Source of the DNA: Paragordius varius
Taxonomy: Eukaryota; Nematomorpha
NCBI GenBank assembly: GCA_964247055.1
Contig: OZ176052.1
Span: 3,844,001 to 3,908,000, forward strand
Direction: 5' to 3'
DNA length: 64,000 bases
Made by a program: the position numbers and the translations under genes. The notes under the pieces were generated by a model. It was not told the origin of the DNA, did not search any database, and saw only the letters and a program-made list of their open reading frames with translations. The number at the start of each line of letters is the position of its first letter. Position 1 is the first letter of the stretch. Below, piece by piece: positions 10,501 through 21,681 of the stretch.

Positions 10501-13500
10501 TGTGATGGATACATTATAATAAAATTTAGTCATTGCATTGGCCTATATTATCATCAGGTCGTTGTTTCTCCAGCATGAGCTAACTTCAATATTCTTGAGC
10601 GAAATAACTTGCGATCGAGACAGTCGTCTTTGGTCAATTGAGTTAAGTGTAAGTCATGGCTGATGTTTTTTCCCAATCTTGATATGGTCTGTCTCGTCTT
10701 AAATTGACGTTCGGATGAAAGGATCTAATGTTAATCCAACCATTTGAGCGTTCAATATGGCCCCAGTACCTGAGACGATTCGCTATGAGAAAAGAAGACA
10801 TAGGTGTGATAAGAAACAGACTATGTATGCTTTTATTATTAGTTGTTTTATCATTGTGGTACAGATTGTTGAGACATGAGTTGAGGATTTTCCTTTCTTT
10901 TCTACATAATATATTTCATTAGTTCGATTTAAAGTCCAACATTCGCTAGCATATGTGAGGGCGGGCGAATGGCAATTGTGTAGATTTTGCCCTTGGATAT
11001 CTGTTTGTGTTTCATTATATACTTGAGTTCCAAGCTTGATGTATTCGTGTTGTTATGGCGTTTTTAATATTGATATCAGCTGCTATTATGTCACCCAGGT
11101 ATCTCGATGTATAGATGGGAGATAGGTAGTTTGTATGGGATTGTCTGGGTTTCTATCTGGTGTTGCACAAGTTTTACATACAAATTTTCAATGCCTAATA
11201 AACTACCTTTAATTTGTAAACACTTTTTGTGGACCCACATTTGGAATTTAGTGCATTTGATGGAATTAAGTTTCACTTCAGAGTGACAAATGGAGCAAGG
11301 GAATTTTATTATAGGTACAGATGGGCCTGTGATTAAAGCTTTTGTTTTATCTGTTAGTTTTGAGGCCAAATTTTTCTATCCTAGATTTCCTAAGGTAATA
11401 TTTATTGATGATGGCTGTTTCGCAGGTGGCTGTCAGTATTGTTGTCAGCTTACAGCATATCGAAAGGTAAACCTGTTTTATTATATCAGTTATTACATCC
11501 ATAATTATGATAAATAATAATGGACAGAGGATGTAGCCCTGGTGTAGTCCGAAAAATACTGGAAATTAATTGGTTACTCCCACGGGAGTTCTCACGCAAC
11601 TATGTTCTCATAAGTAAGTTTTATTTTTATTATTCATTTTGGAATTTCTTTTTTTCGTAACGCAAATGTGATCATGGACCGCAGAATGCAGTCAAATGCA
11701 CGGCTTAAATCAATAAACATGTGATATTAAGTTTTATTTTTGCATCTGTAGTTCTCTTGTAACTTTTCAAGAATAATTATGGCGTCAGAGGTGCTGATAC
11801 TCTGTGGGAAACCGATGAGTTACGTCAATCGAGCAAAGACTTATTTTCCTTCCTATTATAATTTCGAATAATTTGGTCGCGTGTTCAAGTAATTTTAATG
11901 TTTTCTAGGAGGCGCATTTAAGCATTTTGCCTTTGTTTTTTATATATTGGAAATATTACACTTAAGTTCCAGTTGTTTGGGATTTTTTCGTCCATTATAA
12001 TTAGATTAAATAGCTCTGTGAAATAGGTAATTGCTTCAGGAATATATTTGTCATTTCAATTTTGAATGTGGGACCAGATGTTTTATTAATTTTACATTTT
12101 TGCATGGCTAAGCTCACATCTGCTGTAATGATTGGGGGTGGTCCAATAACTGAAGGTAAGTTTGGTATCTCGCCGTTTGATTCCTGAAAATTCAGTGTAT
12201 TTTGCATGTATTGTGTCTATGCATTTTGAATAAGAGTGTCAGTAACTATGTTGTTATTTTTATCTTTATGGCTTTCCTACCCGAATATCTTTTTATTACT
12301 ATTAATATTTTTTAGTGTTTTAAAAACTTTTTAGTTTTTAATTTCTTCTTCAATTTTTTCGGCCATTTCCAAGCATCTTTCATTCATTTTGTCAGCTATT
12401 ACTTTCTTTACTCTTTTTTTACCATTATGTAAAAATGTTTGTCATCATCGTTTTTAGAAGCTTTCCATTTTTTAATGGCATCTTTTTCATTCAATAAGGA
12501 TTTAATATCGCTTTGCCACCACCATTGAGATTTTGTTTTCGCACGTTTTCTTCCGTAGATTTTGGAAACATTTGAGAGAAGAGTGTTTTTTAGATGCTCC
12601 CAGCCGTCATGAACGTTGTTTGGGGAATGTTTTAGTTCAGATGTAATTTGGTTAGTGTATTGATGCTTTATTAAAAGATCACTAAGTTTAGCAACGTTAA
12701 GTTGAGGCAATTTTTTAGGGCTAGGTCGATTCTATTGTTAAAAAAGCAACTATAACTTATATTGTATATCATATTCATAAGTTTTGAAGTTAATTATAAG
12801 TTTTCTAATTTGTTTATTCAACAACACAAAATCTATTTGAGATCTGTGCTTTCCACTTTTATATGTTTGAATTTGACTGGGTTTTTTAGTAAAGTGTGTA
12901 TTGCAAATCTATAAGTCTACAGCACTGCAGAATTCTGAAAGGGTTTCACCCTTTTTGTTGCGAAAACCAATAACTACTCCACCGTGTATATCTTCATAAC
13001 CATCAGCGTGCATTCCAATGTGTCTATTGAAATCTCCGCCGATCAAAAGTATGTCATTTGTGGGAACATTTTGTGCAATCTGTGATAAAGCTGGTTCCAG
13101 AATTCCAGTTTGGTAGTTTTATTTTGACCCTGTTGAGGGGTATAGATGGATAGTATGTTAAGGGTGGTATTATTGAGAGCCACTCGCATTTGAATAATTC
13201 TGTCGTTGTGACGTGTTATGTCATTTATATTTTCTTTTATCTGATCGTTTATGGCTATGGCTACTCCTGATTTCCCTGATTTTCCTCCTTCATAATACAG
13301 TGTGAAACCTTCGTGTCGATAGTTACCTCCGTTTTAAAACATGTTTCTTGTAAACAACATTCATCAAGTTTTTGTTCTTTAATCGCATTTATCATCATCC
13401 AAACTTTTCCAACAAGCGTTCCGACATTCCATGTACCAAGTTTTAAGTTATTATTTATATTATTAAAGGATTTTTTCTCCGGTAACTATATTTCTCTTTT

Positions 13501-16500
13501 TCGTAGATGTATTATATATAAATATAATTATTAATATTATGCAGTATAAAAATGAATAAATAAAATAAGGTTTCAAAGGACGCTTTTTAAAAAGTATTTA
13601 TTCATTATTATTTCTCTGTTAAACATGGTAAAAGTTATGAGGCTTTGTAGACTATATGCCCTTGTAGCCAACCTCTTAACTCGGAGCAGAGAGTGCCTTA
13701 TTCGCTGTACCAGTAGGCTAGAGAGTGTCTGAAAAGACTTCGAAGTCTACGGCCGATGGAGGTGCCTTTCCGGGCTTTGGAAGATCCTACTCCATCTTTC
13801 GTTTTATGACCTTATATTATCGTTATTATCATCTGGCTGCTGGTTATAGCGCCTATATAAACCCGCCTTGAAACCATGTGTTTGAATACAGGCATTGTGG
13901 TATTTTGTAAGAAAATGAGACAGCCAATTTCAATTCCGTTACGCCCCACACACTAGTTTTCCTCCTTATGGATTGATGTTCATTGACTGTTCTTTAGAAA
14001 CAGTGCCGCCCCCGTTAACGTTACCCGGGATGTCCCCCAGGAGGTGGGAGTCGGTCTTTGTAAATAAATGCCATTAAAGAACAAAAACTAAATGTATGTT
14101 GTTTACAAGGAACTTGTATAAAAAACGGAGTAACTATCGACACGAAGGTTTCACACTTTATTATGAAGGAGGAAAAACAGCGAGATCAGGAGTAGCCATA
14201 GCCATCAACGATCAGATAAAAGAAAATATAATTGACATAACAGGTCACAACGAGAGAATTATTCAAATGCGAGTGGCTCTCAATAATACAACCCTTAACA
14301 TACTATCCATCTATACCCCTCAACAGGGTCAAATGAAACTACCAAACTGGAATTCTGGAACCAGCTTTATCAGATTGCACAAAATGTTCTCACAAATAAC
14401 CGACTTTTGATCGGCGGAGATTTTAATGGACACATTGGAATGCACGCTGATGAATATGAAGGTATACACGGTGGAGTAGTTATTGGTTTTCGCAACAAAA
14501 AGGGTGAAACCCTTTTAGAATAATGCAGTGCTGTAGACTTACTGATTTGCAATACACACCTACAAAAAAACCCAGTCGAATTCATACATATAAAAGGGGA
14601 AAGCACACATCTCAAATAGATTTTGTGTTATTGAAAAGATTAAAAAATATTATATACATTAATAACCTACCTTTCTATAATGAACTCAAAATATTTTTTA
14701 CCTTTATATAACAAATAATTTCTCATTACCTTTATATTTACATTTTAGATATTTATTAACAAAATTAAGTTTCTTCGTTTAAATAAGTAAAAATCAATAT
14801 ACAGTTTATTTTATTCAATTTTAGGAACTTGGATATACATATACCGAACTGAATGCTTCAAACATCAGATCAAAAAAATGTCTTAAAGAACATTTTGCTG
14901 ATAGTTTATCAACCTATAACATGGCTAATTATATTAAGGGTAAAAATATAATTTATATACCTCAAATGAAAATATAAATATCGTAACCCTATTTTCCTGA
15001 AATCGTAATGAAAAAAATATTTCATATCTTTGTATTGTATTATATTTTTTTGACTCAAATTAATGAACGAATTAGATATAATATTTACATATATAAAAAT
15101 TCGCTTTTTATGATAAATTAACCCATTTTATGTTAATAATTTATGAGTTGATTATATTTGCGAGCGTTTCAGTCAAAATATTGTTTATGTTATCATTTCG
15201 TCTTGCCACACATATTTTAATTATTATTATACCATATTACCCAAGATTTATTTCAATAAAAATTTTACATAATGAAAAACACTTATATTAATAATTTAAT
15301 ATAAGAAATAAAAAAATCCAATTTTAGAAAACACAAATAGTTTTTAACACCAAAAGTTTTATGACATTTACTTGTTAAAGTTTATGTTATCGAATAAAAT
15401 AACACATTTTAGGAGATTCCAGTTTATTTCGAAATCATGTGCTTATCATGGATGAAGTTGATGGAATGGCCGGCAATGAAGATAGAGGAGGTGTCCAGGA
15501 ACTAATAGCTCTTATAAAATCTACCAAACTTCCCATCATTTGTAAGATGCTTTCTTTTATGTGCTCTTTTTTCGTACCTTTTTTGACCATAAAATTTTTT
15601 TTTTTTAAAAAAGTAAGGTAAATATAGAGGTTACTGTTAAAAAAAATTTTTAAAATCTACATCTAATTATAATTCAATAAGTAAACATAAAAAGAATAAA
15701 CATATATGAATGTACTTGTAAAATTTGAAGCGAAATCACTAAAAACATACTCAACCACTTTGAGTGATTGTAAGAATATAGTAGAACGTTTTTTGATTTT
15801 TCTCTGTGTAGAAACTCACATTATGTGATATTTACAACCCCAATCGTTTTAAAGCAATTTCTAACATATACTATCCCTAATAAGTGAATAGATCATCATA
15901 CACGGTTTTTTTTATATGTTTTTGTCTTTTTTATTGGAGTAATTTCTATTTTTCTGTTTAGGTATATGTAATAATCGATCAGATCCAAAGATGCGAACCC
16001 TAGTTAACTACTGTTACGATTTACGTTTTATTCGACCTAGGCCAGATCAAATTAAGGATGCTATTATGCGAATGTTATACACCGAAAAAGTTACAGTAGA
16101 CCCGGCTGTCGTTGTCCGTATGATACAAACTTGTAACAATGATATAAGACAGGTATGTAATTTTTTTTAATTTATAAAATATTTTTTTGACTGATTGACT
16201 TATTTTGTAGGTATCGATTAGAAAGTCAATTTTATATTAATCAAAGAATTCATGATTAGTGGTATAATTCAAATTAAATTAATAAAATTTAGAAAATTAT
16301 TGAGGAAGACAAATTGTAGCCATATTTGAATAAAATTAATTTTATAAAATGATTTTTTTGAATCGCATAAAACTAATTTATAAATCTAATTTATTTTATG
16401 TTATAAAAGGGTTTCTTCATTGGTTTTCTAGATCATGTAAAGTATTATCATAAAACTAAAAGGTTGAGTAAAAAAGTTATTTTCCTTTTGTTTTTGGTTA

Positions 16501-19500
16501 AAAACAGATTGCAACAGGTAAAATTAATGACTGGAATGTTTGTCATGCGCTTACATCATTTATGTAAGCAGAATAATATTTAAACAATTCACATTTTATT
16601 TATTAATATATTTGATGTGAAAAAAAATGCGTTAATTGGGCCTGAAACCCTTATTAATATTTGATGCTAATAATAGTTTAAAGGGTAACTGTTTAATTTG
16701 GCTCATTAAGAATTAAATTTAAATACTAAGTTAATTTTTTTATATTTAAAACTTCTTTTTGGTATATTTTATAAAAAATAAAACAATAATATTATATTTT
16801 ATATTTATTTAGATTATTCATCATTTGAGTATGTTTGCATCCGATACTAAAACCCTAAAATATATGCATATGCAAAATGAACTTAAGGATATGAAGAAGG
16901 ATACCAAATTGGTTTTAATATTTATTTTATTTTTTTATGTAAATTTTTTTAAAACAATAAAATATTTTATATCAACATATTTACTGTTCGTTTTAGGACG
17001 CTTTTGAAATTACTCGCTCAATGTTTTCGCACATGGAAAGGGATGCATTAAAAGCGAAATCTGACATGTTTTTCATGGATTACAGCTTTATTCCTTTGTT
17101 TGTTCAGGAAACATATTTGCATGTCCAGCCTTCACGTGCCGGGTTTCATTACATATTTATTTGATAATAAATTAAATATATTAAGCCTTTTTATTATTAT
17201 GTTTATTAAATTTTTCAATAATTAGATTTGGCAGTATATCTTTGAATTTTTGTTTTTTAGTACTGCTATAATAAAGAGAGTTTTTAACAATTTTTTTAGT
17301 AATAATGCCAAGAAACACTTGAAACTTGCAAAAAATTGCACAATATAGTAGCGATATTTCAATAATTAGATTTGGCAGTATATCTTTGAATTTTTGTTTT
17401 TTAGTTACTGCTGATATATATATATAAAAAAGAAGAGTTTTAAGAAAACCGAATTTAAAGTGCGATTGATACATTATAAAAAATTTTTTTAGTAATAATG
17501 CCAAGAAACACTTGAAACTTCTCGCAAAAACTGCACAATATATTAGCGATGGAGATCTGATGGGACAAATGATGCAAAAAACAAATAATTGGTCCATTTT
17601 ACCCATGATGGTAATTTTATTTAAAATAATAGCGTTTATTACACTAGACAACAAATTTTAACTTTTTTTAACTGCCATTCTTGTAGATTTAAAATTTATT
17701 TCATAAAGTACATAATTAGTATATCTGAAAAGAAAATTGGTATAGCATGGAAGAATTTTTTTATATTAGAGTTTATCGATAATTTTTGGCCCCGATTTAA
17801 CATTAAACTCGAAATTTCGAAAATTAAAAGTTTTAGATATGAAGCCATGTATTTTATATCATTCGAAAGAGCGCAAAAAACTGCATCTTTTAAATAGTAG
17901 TAAGTCATTTAAATCAATCGGATGTAAAAGTTATTTGGATTTAAATGGTCGAAATTTTCAATCCTTAAATAAGTCAAGAATTTTCACAGACAAATTAATT
18001 TGAAAATCATATAAATTATTTTAATATAATTATTAGGGTTATATTAATATTTAATTTAAAAAAATGTTTGAAAAAGCTTTTGGTTTGCTTATTTAATAAA
18101 AATTATTATTATCATAAATATTTTACCTAGTGTATACTAAAATGCATAGTTATAACTGTAAATTTATTACATAATGGCTATAAAAGATCAAAAATACCTT
18201 AAACTTTGTTTTTATCTTTAAAATTTCTAAATTATCAGCCTTATAAAGAAAATAAATTAATATTGATGAGATGGTAATTTTTAAAAAACAAAAAACTTAA
18301 AAATGGTTGTTTTGAGTGATATAAAAGCAATAAAAAATGTTTTAATTAAAAAAACTTTCTTGTGTTATCTTTTTTGGACATTCATCACCATCTAAACAAA
18401 GTTTAAGCTATTTTCATCCATTAGTTTTAAAAATATAATAATTAAAAAAATGCTCTCGCTTCGCGCATTTGTCGCTCTTTGTGTCGAATATTAACTGTCG
18501 ATGTAATACATATTAGTATGCATTTTATAGAGTTTTTATTACTCTTTCGAATGATATATTACAAATGGGCATTACTTGTATATTTTGAAAGAAAAATATT
18601 TTTTAGTAAAATTTTGATAAAGAGGGCGCATAATCAAAAAATTAAATTATACAAAATTCTTCCAACGAGTTATAATTTTTTTTTCAGATTTACTGTTAAA
18701 ATGATACTAAATGTCAGAAAATTTAAAAAACTCGAGTGGCAGAAAAATTTGTTGTCCAGTGTTATTTTTTGTAAAAAATTGATATTACATTAAAAATTAA
18801 GATTATAAACAAATTGTAAATACTAAAGGTTAATCAAAAAAGTATATATTAAAATTTTATAAATTACTGATTGTTTTTGGGTTGGGGAGATGTAATTAGA
18901 TATAGTTCGATTTGTAACTATCTAGTTTATGTTAGAAAACTCAAAATTAAAAAGAGTAGGGTTTTAAAGAGATATTTGCCATCAAGTTTCTATATATTCA
19001 AAATTATACTTTAACTAAATTTTCAATTATTGGAATTTTTATAAACAAAAAATTAGATATATGTGATATGGTTGGTTTTTTTATAATTTTTCCCATATCC
19101 GCTCCCTATATATATTTTATAAATTTTAATTTAATTATTAGGGAATGGCTTCTTCAGTAGCGCCAGGTGAACTTATGGAAGGTTATATAACCAGTCAAAT
19201 TATGTTTCCACAATTTTTGGGCAAAAATTCAAAACGAACCAAATTTGCTCGTATGATTAAAGAAATCAAACGGCACACCTCTTTAAGGTTTTCAAATATG
19301 TTATATAATTGAAATATAAATATAATAATTGATAATTTTTGCAAAGTTTTTTATCGCAATTATTATTTGCAGTGGATCGTTTACCTCATAATGGGTCTTC
19401 TTTAAAACACCGACTATGAATTAATAATATATTTCATATATTTGGAATAATATTATGAACTATTGGAAAAAAACTAAACATAAATTAAAATTTATATATC

Positions 19501-21555
19501 ACCCTTCATTTTCTAAGGGTCATTATACCAATATTAATTTATGTATCGGCATGATTATATGCCTTAAAATATATTATTTCCATATATTTTATAACTTTTT
19601 TTCCATTAGAACACACACTGATTGTGATGCCATAAATCTCGATTATATGACCTCATTTAAGAATGCTCTTAGCTTGCCCCTCTTACCAAATTATAATTTG
19701 ACCAGCAATAATGTTGAGAGAAATGATGAAAATGACATTGATTTAGAGCTTAGTCAAGATACCTCTAATAATAATTGGGCTGCCCTTGGGGTTAATCGTG
19801 TGCTACAAACGCTTCAATATTACTATTTGCTCAAAGAGGATTACGATAACATTGTTGAAATGTCGAAATGGTCTCATGCTTTACCGCTCAGTGTTGCTTC
19901 ATCGAATCTCGGATCTAATCCAAACACTTATTATAGAAGAATGCTGCAACAAGCTAAAAACAGTGGTGGTAATAATAAAATGTCACCTGGCAAAAAAGCA
20001 TCTGCCAAATATCATATATGGGATACATTTAGTGCTATAGATTCCAAGGTATGTTTAATTACAATTAAATTTGAAGTAAAAACAAAATTTTTTTCTATCG
20101 AAAATAACATTTAACCTTATTGAAATAAGAACCAATTATATGGTAATATATACGTCTTTTTATACTTCAAGATTCTGAAATTAGATTAAGTAAAAAATTA
20201 AGGATATAAAATATGATTAATTTTTTTGTGTTTTATATTTCGTTCATTATATTTTTAAGCTTATATAGGATATTTTTTTAAACTGGCATAATTGTGACAC
20301 GAAAAAATTAAGTTATAATTTTACCATTTTTTATTTTGTAGCTTAAAGCTACACTTACAAGAGCTTATAACAAGGATACCTTTCAAATACCCTACATTAT
20401 TGAATCTGATTATGGCTTTCGCAAAAGGGGTCGAGGGACCATTAATATCGGTATATTTTTATAATTTTTTTATAACTCAAAACTTATCAACCAAATTCAC
20501 TCTTTTTTATAAAATTGTCCTATATAATTTTAAGCATTTATAATTATTAAATCTTGGAGTTGATTGATTAATATTTGATTTATTAGGATGCATAAATATA
20601 AGTTTTTCTGTTTAAAAAAACGTTTATTTTAAAAAAATTATACTTGCCAAGCAATATATATAATTCAAATTTATAAAACTAATAAAATTAAATATTATAC
20701 ATTTAAGCTCTGTATAAATGATTATTCTTATCGCTATACCCAGAAAGGCTACTCAAAACCCGAAGATTAGATATGCCGATATCTCTATACTAATTATACC
20801 TTTTATATACTATTTTCATAAAACTGTTCAATTATAAATGTTAAGTTTGGTTAAAAAAGCTCCAACTATATGTAATTCATCCAAATTATATATTTTTAAG
20901 ATCAAGGGTTCGTTTGTATTATAATACTTTTTTTACAAATAATAATAGATAATGATTTAGACGAGGATAATAGTAATGTTGAGGTTCAAGAAAACGAAAA
21001 TCCTGACGATACACAAGAAAATAAATCCGGAGACGAAGGAGGTCAAGACAATGCTAAAGATGATCCTGATTTTAATATTGGCGGAGATAAAATGATTAAA
21101 GTTAACTTTTTGATTTAATATAAAATATTTATTTTACAACCCTCATAGATTCCGATATTTTAGTCGTCTCTTAACCGATTTAAATTAAATTTTTGGGTTT
21201 AAATTAAAAAATAGTACTTGCAATCGTATAAAAAGATGTTTAAAATAATTTGGAATTTATTGATTACAAAATAGTTTAAGGAGTTAAAGTGAAATTGATT
21301 GCTCTAATTAAATTTTTTTAACACTCCCATATTATTTTTGTATAACAACCCAAATCACCATTATGTAAACCAAATTTTAAAGATACGCCTAAAATGTTCG
21401 ATATCTTTAGGTGCATACCTAAAACTTATATATTAACTATTAGAAACTTTTTTATCATATCCTTTTTTAAATGTAAATATTGGAAATTATAGAAGAAAGC
21501 TGTTAAAATGAAGACACTTACAACAGGGGCAAAATCCCGGGCTAAAAAGAAATAA
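4544..21555 (+). CDS. RFC1: Replication factor C subunit 1 (clamp-loader large subunit)
   Basis: RFC1 is the largest subunit of the RFC ATPase that loads the PCNA clamp on primed DNA in the nucleus. Exons: 4544-4546, 4571-4709, 4732-4811, 4833-4905, 4930-4946, 6169-6466, 6769-7034, 8394-8573, 8872-8986, 9307-9422, 9617-9824, 9898-10008, 10186-10304, 14825-14939, 15413-15541, 15962-16152, 16813-16911, 16997-17142, 17493-17610, 19142-19287, 19610-20048, 20342-20450, 20949-21100, 21493-21555. All phases agree, giving 1143 residues (human RFC1 has about 1148). Landmarks: N-terminal PCNA-binding box DIRKFFG (2-8); REGPKALG then a BRCT domain (about 280-390); Walker A GPPGIGKT (560-567); Walker [17 protein letters not shown] (DEVD 627-630); [13 protein letters not shown]; a collar region; a basic [13 protein letters not shown] tail. 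The first four introns are only 24, 22, 21 and 24 nt. The initiator ATG would stand alone in exon 1, so a spliced-leader-supplied start is an alternative. Longer introns hold a MITE, inverted LINEs and a duplicated exon piece; the 1.5-kb intron 17611-19141 shows nothing recognisable. Confidence 0.96.
7471..8054 (+). mobile_element. TTAA-flanked MITE (piggyBac-type ends), complete copy in an RFC1 intron
   Basis: Begins TTAACACTTCGATTC and ends ...TATCCAAGTGTTAA, so the TTAA tetranucleotide is at both ends and TTAACACTT(C/G)GAT forms the terminal inverted repeat. Just inside each end is an inverted copy of GATTCAAATTGGGGTA followed by a near-palindromic GGGGTA...TACCCC core. The same element occurs many times at 25690-25917, 29295-31275 and 57402-60339. 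TTAA target use and ACACTTGGAT-type ends are known from piggyBac-family transposons. No transposase is encoded. The open frame at 7788-8030 is internal to this repeat and is not a gene. Confidence 0.8.
10545..13560 (-). mobile_element. Decayed non-LTR retrotransposon (LINE) with endonuclease and reverse transcriptase
   Basis: Inside the RFC1 intron 10305-14824, in antisense orientation. Reading the minus strand from about 13440 down: an exonuclease-endonuclease-phosphatase type endonuclease region ([26 protein letters not shown]-like), a linker ([21 protein letters not shown] near 12500), reverse transcriptase pieces ([20 protein letters not shown] near 12130; [10 protein letters not shown] near 11700; [15 protein letters not shown] near 11510), then a [15 protein letters not shown]...WVHKKC zinc-like motif near 11250, and an [11 protein letters not shown]-terminal motif near 10950. 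The last recognisable 3' sequence, near 10545, has GGAGAAACAACGACCTGATGAT. Several frame breaks make it inactive. It lies between the Walker A exon and the next RFC1 exon and must be removed with the intron. Confidence 0.85.
13561..14062. other. GC-richer spacer between inverted LINE copies, probably LINE 5' untranslated sequence
   Basis: This half kilobase is markedly less AT-rich than its surroundings (for example 13670-13790 and 13940-14050) and sits exactly between the two opposed endonuclease regions. It carries no host-like exon. Its position upstream of both endonuclease starts suggests leader sequence of one or both LINE copies, but I cannot assign a strand. Confidence 0.45.
14063..14660 (+). 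mobile_element. Second LINE endonuclease fragment, inverted relative to the first
   Basis: Encodes endonuclease pieces such as [33 protein letters not shown] and [12 protein letters not shown]. By eye it is roughly nine-tenths identical to the reverse complement of 12810-13400. The fragment stops before the reverse transcriptase part. Together the two copies form a long inverted repeat in the RFC1 intron. It contains frame breaks and is not functional. Either two insertions or an insertion with internal inversion would explain it. Confidence 0.82.
17213..17555 (+). repeat. Local tandem duplication around an RFC1 splice acceptor
   Basis: Block A (about 17213-17355) and block B (about 17356-17555) share ATTAGATTTGGCAGTATATC, TTTGAATTTTTGTTTTTTAG and the acceptor plus exon start TTTTTTTAGTAATAATGCC. 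Block B carries the working exon (17493-17610). Block A carries a truncated, mutated copy of that exon's first half. The high similarity suggests a recent duplication. Confidence 0.85.
17300..17353 (+). pseudogene. Duplicated partial RFC1 exon (dead copy)
   Basis: Matches the first about 54 bases of the real exon at 17493 (N-A-K-K-H-L-K-L region), with a preserved acceptor AG before it. It has a small deletion near its middle and in-frame stop codons (TATAGTAG), and it ends without a donor where block B begins. The real exon completes the conserved clamp-loader collar sequence, so this copy is read as a non-functional relic within the intron 17143-17492. Confidence 0.85.
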
Positions 21556-21681
21556 ATACGAAAAACACATAACTGTTTGTTTGTTAGTTTTAATTATTAC
21601 AATATCATCGTTTTTATTTTATTATTATATTGTATTATTAATAATATGTGATTATATACGATAAAAATTTATTAATAAATC

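Noticed and set aside
17181-17908. Open frames on the minus strand inside RFC1 introns
   Set aside because: They overlap a real RFC1 exon and its duplicated copy on the other strand, and their sequence is the Phe/Ile/Lys-rich composition expected from AT-rich DNA.
18450-18485. Hairpin-like GCTCTCGCTTCGCGCATT, considered as a Helitron 3' end or RNA gene
   Set aside because: Short, no partner terminus, no second copy seen in the window.
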